Shown: in pieces, positions 58,974 through 64,000 of the stretch | Position numbering within the stretch: the stretch's first letter is position 1 | Layout of the letters: every line of letters begins with the position of its first letter | Assembly: GCF_031179985.1 (NCBI RefSeq) | Contig: NZ_JAPSHJ010000011.1 | Location: 43,207-107,206, forward strand | Direction of reading: 5' to 3' | Length of the DNA stretch: 64,000 nt | From: Arthrobacter sp. | Lineage (GTDB): Bacteria > Actinomycetota > Actinomycetes > Actinomycetales > Micrococcaceae | The notes under the pieces: model-generated | The model's input: the letters and a program-made list of their open reading frames with translations, nothing else | What the model was told of the DNA's origin: nothing | Database searches by the model: none | Program-made: the position numbers and the translations under genes

Positions 58974-60197
58974 CTATCCCTTGGTCGCGGGCGTACTGCT
59001 CAGGGTGTCCTGCAGGAATTGAGTTGCTTCCTCCTGCATCGAAACCGTGAACTCATGCCCGCCCGGCCAAAAGCTTCCTCTGTAATGGCTGGCCATCTTC
59101 AGCGCTAGCAGCTGCGCGTGGGCATCGCGCATTCCTTCCTCTGGAAACAGCTCGTCAGCTAAGGCGTACTGGACCAGCAAGCTTTCGGCCGAGGAATGCG
59201 CAGCCAGCTCGGGCCAATCGCCGAGGCGCCGAAGACCTGGCGTCTGCAGCAGCCAGGAGTGGGCATCAAGGTAGGCGGGAACCAGAGAATCGAAGGTAGT
59301 CATCATGCAGATGACCACGTAACTCCGAACCTTTGGACTCAATGCGGCAAGGGTCAGAGAGCGGCCCCCACCGCCTGAGAAACCGATGCACCCCAGCCTG
59401 TCGGCCGCCACACCGGGCAGTCCTGCCAGAATCTCCAGCGCTGCCAGGTCATCGTGGGCCACCATGCCGGCGAAGCTCGTCCCTAGTAGCCCGGCAGCCT
59501 TGGCCACAGTGTCCTCATGGATGGCTGCGGCTGCGTTGTACAGGTCCGCTTGTGAAGGCACGACGCCGGCCTCCCGCCACTGGGCAAGTCTCGCCTCCAG
59601 GGCCGCCTCTGTCCGCCATGGTGGTGTGGTCAGGTCAAACCGGCGGCTGCCCCAGGCGAAGGTGTCATGGGCGAGCACCGCGAAGCCGCCTTTGGCCAGT
59701 TCTGTTGCCAGGCCTCGACCGTCGTAGTGGGCCATCCGGGACGCTTTTGCCAATGGATGACCAGTGGGAAGGTTCACCAGCCTCTCCGCCCCAATGAACT
59801 TGTTGCCGCCGTGGCAGTGCATAGCCAGAATCCCGGGCAGTGGCTCAGTGACTCCGCTGGGGCGCAGGTACCAGGCTCCGGTCTTGGGCCCAAAGCCCAA
59901 CTGCCAGCTGAGCCGAGAGGTGATGACGCCGTCGTACTCTTCTTCCCAATCCCACACCGAAACCGGGATGCCGGGAGACTCAGGAACCCCGAGTGCATCT
60001 GCGAGCCCTTGGGCTGCCGCGGAATCGGGCCGGTGCACCCCGGTTCCGCGGACGATTCCCCGGACGTAGTCCGGCCAGTCCTCATAACCGGGAATTGCGC
60101 TGGGTCTTGGGGCGGCCTGGGCCTGGTGGGATTGCTGCTCTGACAAGAAAGGACTCCGAAATGGTTGGTGGACACCCTGAGGCAGGGCTGCAGGCAC
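58974..60197 (-). CDS. Alpha/beta hydrolase (acetylxylan-esterase / dienelactone-hydrolase-like)
   Basis: Nucleophile motif GCIGFSGGGGRS and C-terminal SFWPGGHEFTVSMQEEA His region. Confidence 0.82.
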   Translation of the reverse strand: MPAALPQGVHQPFRSPFLSEQQSHQAQAAPRPSAIPGYEDWPDYVRGIVRGTGVHRPDSAAAQGLADALGVPESPGIPVSVWDWEEEYDGVITSRLSWQLGFGPKTGAWYLRPSGVTEPLPGILAMHCHGGNKFIGAERLVNLPTGHPLAKASRMAHYDGRGLATELAKGGFAVLAHDTFAWGSRRFDLTTPPWRTEAALEARLAQWREAGVVPSQADLYNAAAAIHEDTVAKAAGLLGTSFAGMVAHDDLAALEILAGLPGVAADRLGCIGFSGGGGRSLTLAALSPKVRSYVVICMMTTFDSLVPAYLDAHSWLLQTPGLRRLGDWPELAAHSSAESLLVQYALADELFPEEGMRDAHAQLLALKMASHYRGSFWPGGHEFTVSMQEEATQFLQDTLSSTPATKG

Positions 60198-60200
60198 GGG

Positions 60201-61496
60201 CTAGCCGAGGTTCTGGTTCACCTCGGAGATGAGGGCCTTTGCGGCATCGCGCGGGCTGATCTTGCCGAACAGCACGTCAGTATTCTGGCGGGTCAACACT
60301 TCCATGGTGGCGGAAGATCCGGCGGGGAAGGGCAGGGGAGCTTCAAGGTTCATCTCCGCGACCCGGTCCAAGTAGCCTGCTTCCTTTTTCTGCCCTTCCT
60401 TCAGCAGCGGCTCGATGGCTGCCTTGGTGTCAGTGTTGGCGGGCATCCCGCGGTCGGTCTTGATCAGCTTGCCGGCATCTGGGCTGTTGACCAGGAAGTT
60501 CAGGAACTTGGCGGTTTCCTTGGGGTGCTTCGACTTGGCGGAGATGGCGTATTCCATGGAGCTGCGTAGCCAGGTTCCGCCCTTTGAGGACTCTCCGGGC
60601 AGCTTGAGCATCTCCAGCGGGGCGTCTGAGTAGGAGATCATTTGATTGCTCCAGGAGAGCTTCATACCCTGCTTGCCCTGCCCTAGAAGCGTTTGCTCCG
60701 GCTGCGAAGACGCATCCTCAACCGTCTGTGAAGCGCTAGGTGCACCACCCGTTTCCATGAGCGTCTTGTTCAGCTCGAACCATTTGGTGGCTGTGTCTTC
60801 GCTGATGGCAAGCTTCTTGCCGTCGTCGGCGTAGAGCTTTTCACCGTGTTGGCGGGCCCAGACGGCGAGGAAGGAATCGTTGGCCATGGAGGTGGTGCCA
60901 AAGGTGCCTTGCGGGGAGTTTTTGGAGATTTTTTCAGCAATGTCCGCGTAGTCGTCCCAGGTCCACTTTTCGTCGTCGGGAAGCTCGACGCCGGCCGCCT
61001 TGAAGACGTTGGGGTCGATGACCATGGACATCGCGTTGACGCCCGCTGTGACGGTGTATTGCTTTCCTTCTATCTGCCCGAGTTCGAGGGTCCCGTCGGC
61101 AAACTTGGAGGTGTCGATCTCCTCCCGGACTTTTTCAAGGTCCAGAAGGACGCCGCGGGTGGCGTATTCGCTCGGGTACGAGCCGCTCATCGTGAAAATG
61201 TCAGGGGTTGTGCCGCCTGCGATCTGGGTCGCCATCTTGTCCCAGTAAGAGCTGAATTCTGTCGTCTCGCCTTGGACTTTGATGGTGGGGTTTGCTGCCT
61301 CAAAGGCCTTGATGACTTCCTGGGTTGTTTTAGCCCGGGCGTCGTTACCCCACCAGGAAAAGCGGATGGTAACCGGCTTCTCAACCGTCCCTTCCTGGTC
61401 AGCCGATGAGCCGGCGCCGCAACCGGTGAACAGGAGTGCCGAGGCGGCCCCCGCCGCGACCGCACCCAGGAAAGTTCTCGCGAGACCAAACTTCAT
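60201..61496 (-). CDS. ABC transporter sugar-binding lipoprotein
   Basis: Lipobox LLFTGCGAG and family 1 SBP pattern (IRFSWWGNDARAKTTQEVIKAFE). Start refined to MKFGLARTF. Confidence 0.92.
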   Translation of the reverse strand: MKFGLARTFLGAVAAGAASALLFTGCGAGSSADQEGTVEKPVTIRFSWWGNDARAKTTQEVIKAFEAANPTIKVQGETTEFSSYWDKMATQIAGGTTPDIFTMSGSYPSEYATRGVLLDLEKVREEIDTSKFADGTLELGQIEGKQYTVTAGVNAMSMVIDPNVFKAAGVELPDDEKWTWDDYADIAEKISKNSPQGTFGTTSMANDSFLAVWARQHGEKLYADDGKKLAISEDTATKWFELNKTLMETGGAPSASQTVEDASSQPEQTLLGQGKQGMKLSWSNQMISYSDAPLEMLKLPGESSKGGTWLRSSMEYAISAKSKHPKETAKFLNFLVNSPDAGKLIKTDRGMPANTDTKAAIEPLLKEGQKKEAGYLDRVAEMNLEAPLPFPAGSSATMEVLTRQNTDVLFGKISPRDAAKALISEVNQNLG

Positions 61497-61551
61497 TGTC
61501 CTACCCCTCGTTTGTGGTTTTCCCGTTCTTGGCTCTACAGTGATCCAGACC

Positions 61552-61569
61552 ACAGAAAACGCTTTCTCG
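61552..61569. promoter_or_regulatory. LacI-type operator C
   Basis: ACAGAAAACGCTTTCTCG, upstream of SBP gene (-). Confidence 0.75.
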
Positions 61570-61596
61570 AAAGCTAGCAAAAGGCTATACAGGAGT

Positions 61597-61614
61597 CAAG
61601 AAAGCGTTTACTTT
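61597..61614. promoter_or_regulatory. LacI-type operator D (weaker)
   Basis: CAAGAAAGCGTTTACTTT, same core GAAAGCGTTT; between divergent SBP and permease genes. Confidence 0.55.
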
Positions 61615-61778
61615 GGTACCTGAACGCTTCGGCCGGTTGAAGAAGTCCGCTGACTTCCCCCAGGTGACCAGCGGGGCCGCGATGATAAAGGAGACAAGAT
61701 GGCCGTGACAACACATGGCATGCAGGGGGCGGCATTGCTGAGCCGGACCTGCTCCACAACGACGGCGCAGGAGCCGAC

Positions 61779-62723
61779 ATGAGCGCAATCAGTGAGCTCT
61801 CCTCACTGACCCGGCGCAAGGGGCCAATCTCGGCCGCTGAAAGAAAAGCAAACGGGCGGGACAACAAGGCGGCCTATATATTTCTGCTGCCGTGGCTGGT
61901 GGGGCTGCTCGCCATCACTATCGGCCCGATGATCATGTCCCTGTACCTTTCCTTTACTGACTACAACCTGCTGCAGCCCCCTGAATGGACGGGCCTGGAT
62001 AACTTCACCAGGATGCTCACCGACGCCCGCCTTCATAATTCACTCGGTGTCACATTCACATACGTACTCGTGGGCGTGCCCCTGCAGTTGGCGGTCGCCC
62101 TGCTGATCGCGTTGGTGCTCGACAAAGGGCTTCGTGGTCTGCCGTTTTACCGGTCGGTGTTCTATCTGCCGTCCCTCTTGGGAGGGTCCGTGGCGGTGGC
62201 CATCCTGTGGAAGCAGATCTTCGGCACTACAGGGCTGGTCAATCAGGCCCTCGCGATGGTGGGCATCCAGGGGCCGGGATGGATCTCTGACCCCAGCACT
62301 GCCCTCGGTTCCATCATCCTGCTGCATGTGTGGACTTTCGGTGCCCCCATGATTATCTTCCTCGCCGGCCTCCGCCAGATTCCCCATATGTACTACGAGG
62401 CCGCGGAAGTGGATGGGGCCAGTACTCTGCAAAAATTCTGGCGCATCACGCTTCCGATGCTCAGCCCCATCATCTTCTTCAATCTTGTGCTGCAGATCAT
62501 CGGGTCATTCCAGTCCTTTACGCAGGCATTCATCGTCTCCGGGGGCAACGGTGGGCCGTCCGATTCCACGATGTTCTTCACGCTGTACCTCTACCAGAAG
62601 GGCTTTGGCCAGTTCGACATGGGCTACGCGTCAGCCATGGCCTGGTTCCTGCTGGTAATCATCGGCGCATTCACTGCCGTCAACTTCATCGCTGCTAAGT
62701 ATTGGGTGTTCTACGATGACTAA
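61779..62723 (+). CDS. Carbohydrate ABC transporter permease (MalF-like)
   Basis: Multi-TM; EAA loop YEAAEVDGASTLQKFWRITLPML. Confidence 0.93.
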   Translation: MSAISELSSLTRRKGPISAAERKANGRDNKAAYIFLLPWLVGLLAITIGPMIMSLYLSFTDYNLLQPPEWTGLDNFTRMLTDARLHNSLGVTFTYVLVGVPLQLAVALLIALVLDKGLRGLPFYRSVFYLPSLLGGSVAVAILWKQIFGTTGLVNQALAMVGIQGPGWISDPSTALGSIILLHVWTFGAPMIIFLAGLRQIPHMYYEAAEVDGASTLQKFWRITLPMLSPIIFFNLVLQIIGSFQSFTQAFIVSGGNGGPSDSTMFFTLYLYQKGFGQFDMGYASAMAWFLLVIIGAFTAVNFIAAKYWVFYDD

Positions 62724-63657
62724 AATTCAGACCCTTCCCGCGGCGGACAGCAAGTCCGTCGACTCCACAAGCAAGCCGTTGCCGCCCCGTCGACCGCGCG
62801 AATCCAGGGGAAATCTGGCATTCAGCCGCAGTGCCCGCACCAAGGGATTGGTCAAGCACGCAATTCTGATCCTGACCGGCGGACTCATGATCTATCCGCT
62901 GGTATGGATGGTGGTTTCCTCGCTACGTCCCAACGATCTGATCTTCCGCGAACCGGGGTTGTGGCTCAACAGCTTGGAAATGAGCAACTACACGGATGGT
63001 TGGTCAGCCCTGACGCACCCGTTCGGTCACTACATGATTAACTCGGCAATCGTGGTGGTTGGCTCCATACTGGGCAACCTGATCTCCTGTTCGATGGCCG
63101 CCTACGCCTTTGCTCGGCTGCAATTCAACGGCAAGAAGCTGTTCTTCGGCATCATGCTGCTGACTATCATGCTGCCTTTCCACGTGGTGATCGTGCCGCA
63201 GTACATCCTGTTCTCCCAGATCGGCTGGGTGAACACCTTCTGGCCGCTGATTGTGCCGAAGCTCCTGGCCACGGACGCCTTCTTTATCTTCCTGATGGTG
63301 CAGTTCATCCGGGGCATTCCAAAGGAGCTTGACGAGGCTGCGAGGATCGACGGCGCCGGGCACCCCCGCATCTTCCTGCGCGTCATCCTGCCGCTCATGG
63401 TGCCGGCCTTGGCAACCACCACGATCTTTACCTTCATCTGGACGTGGAATGACTTCTTCGGGGCCCTGATCTACCTCACGGATCCTGACATGTTCACAGT
63501 GCCTGTTGCCCTGCGGGCTTTCGTCGATTCGCAATCCAGCACCAGCTGGGGATCCCTGTTCGCGATGTCAATTGTTTCCCTGCTCCCCGTCTTCCTGGTG
63601 TTCCTCTTCGGCCAGCGATTCCTTATCAAGGGAATCGCCACCACAGGCATCAAGTAG
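62716..63657 (+). CDS. Carbohydrate ABC transporter permease (MalG-like)
   Basis: Multi-TM; EAA loop LDEAARIDGAGHPRIFLRVILPL; overlaps upstream permease. Confidence 0.93.
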   Translation: MTKIQTLPAADSKSVDSTSKPLPPRRPRESRGNLAFSRSARTKGLVKHAILILTGGLMIYPLVWMVVSSLRPNDLIFREPGLWLNSLEMSNYTDGWSALTHPFGHYMINSAIVVVGSILGNLISCSMAAYAFARLQFNGKKLFFGIMLLTIMLPFHVVIVPQYILFSQIGWVNTFWPLIVPKLLATDAFFIFLMVQFIRGIPKELDEAARIDGAGHPRIFLRVILPLMVPALATTTIFTFIWTWNDFFGALIYLTDPDMFTVPVALRAFVDSQSSTSWGSLFAMSIVSLLPVFLVFLFGQRFLIKGIATTGIK

Positions 63658-63748
63658 CCTCAGAAGTTTCCGCCAGCTGCGTCTGTAGCAACAGCAACGG
63701 GACTCCAAATCAGTACTTGTAATACAAGTTTCCACCTTGTAACATCAG

Positions 63749-63766
63749 TCGGAAAGCGTTTTCTCA
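63749..63766. promoter_or_regulatory. LacI-type operator E
   Basis: TCGGAAAGCGTTTTCTCA, upstream of the truncated SBP gene (+). Confidence 0.75.
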
Positions 63767-63803
63767 TTTATTCGTTCCAGATCAAAGAAGATCGGAGTTT
63801 CAA

Positions 63804-64000
63804 GTGCCGCTATTTCCCTTTCGTGCCTCTCATCAGGCAGCCATACCAACTCCTGCCAAGGCCAGCCGGCGATTCAGGCGCGTAAGCGCAACCGCTGCAG
63901 CTGCCGCCGTCGTACTTGCTCTCACTGCTTGTGGCGGAGGAGGTTCCCCGCAGAGTGCTGATGGAACAGTGGAGCTGCGCTTTTCCTGGTGGGGAAGCGA
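63804..64000 (+). CDS. ABC transporter sugar-binding lipoprotein, 5' part only (runs off window)
   Basis: GTG start; translation VPLFPFRASHQAAIPTPAKASRRFRRVSATAAAAAVVLALTACGGGGSPQSADGTVELRFSWWGS, lipobox LTAC. Confidence 0.82.
   Translation, partial: MPLFPFRASHQAAIPTPAKASRRFRRVSATAAAAAVVLALTACGGGGSPQSADGTVELRFSWWGS

Noticed and set aside
1-64000. CRISPR arrays, transposases, prophage genes, rRNA or tRNA
   Set aside because: None recognised by eye; tRNA absence would need tRNAscan-SE to confirm.

Overview
High-GC actinobacterial chromosome segment, gene-dense, with an Arthrobacter/Pseudarthrobacter-like character (inferred from protein style and synteny, not searched). I see no phage, transposase, CRISPR array, rRNA or tRNA. 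Main blocks: (1) alpha-galactoside uptake and hydrolysis cluster (GH36, ABC SBP plus 2 permeases, Gfo/Idh, LacI), then a DeoR regulator; (2) acs, a membrane protein, nth, NUDIX, a PolA-like exonuclease/polymerase, a translationally coupled Tad/Flp pilus locus, a DUF1998 helicase and topA, an order resembling the Rv3646c-Rv3674c region of M. tuberculosis; (3) trhO, a trio of related small lipoproteins, a TipA-type MerR regulator, a methyltransferase, topA, a frameshifted HTTM gene; (4) SseB, Ppx/GppA, TIM-barrel isomerase, proC, KtrAB, AcuC, lldD/lldR; (5) a large LacI-controlled hexuronate/aldarate cluster (47.4-64 kb) with a Gfo/Idh-DUF6807 fusion, an M24-fold protein that appears to have lost metal ligands, an esterase and ABC transporters. 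Most interesting unexplained signals: two tandem homologous structured intergenic elements at 39.5-40.0 kb that look like a pair of C-rich-loop small RNAs on the minus strand; five copies of a LacI-type operator defining the 48-64 kb regulon; the DUF6807 fusion coupled to the M24 pseudo-enzyme; and a TipA-like gene with an internal perfect Shine-Dalgarno. All functional calls come from reading sequence and protein motifs; no database search was run.
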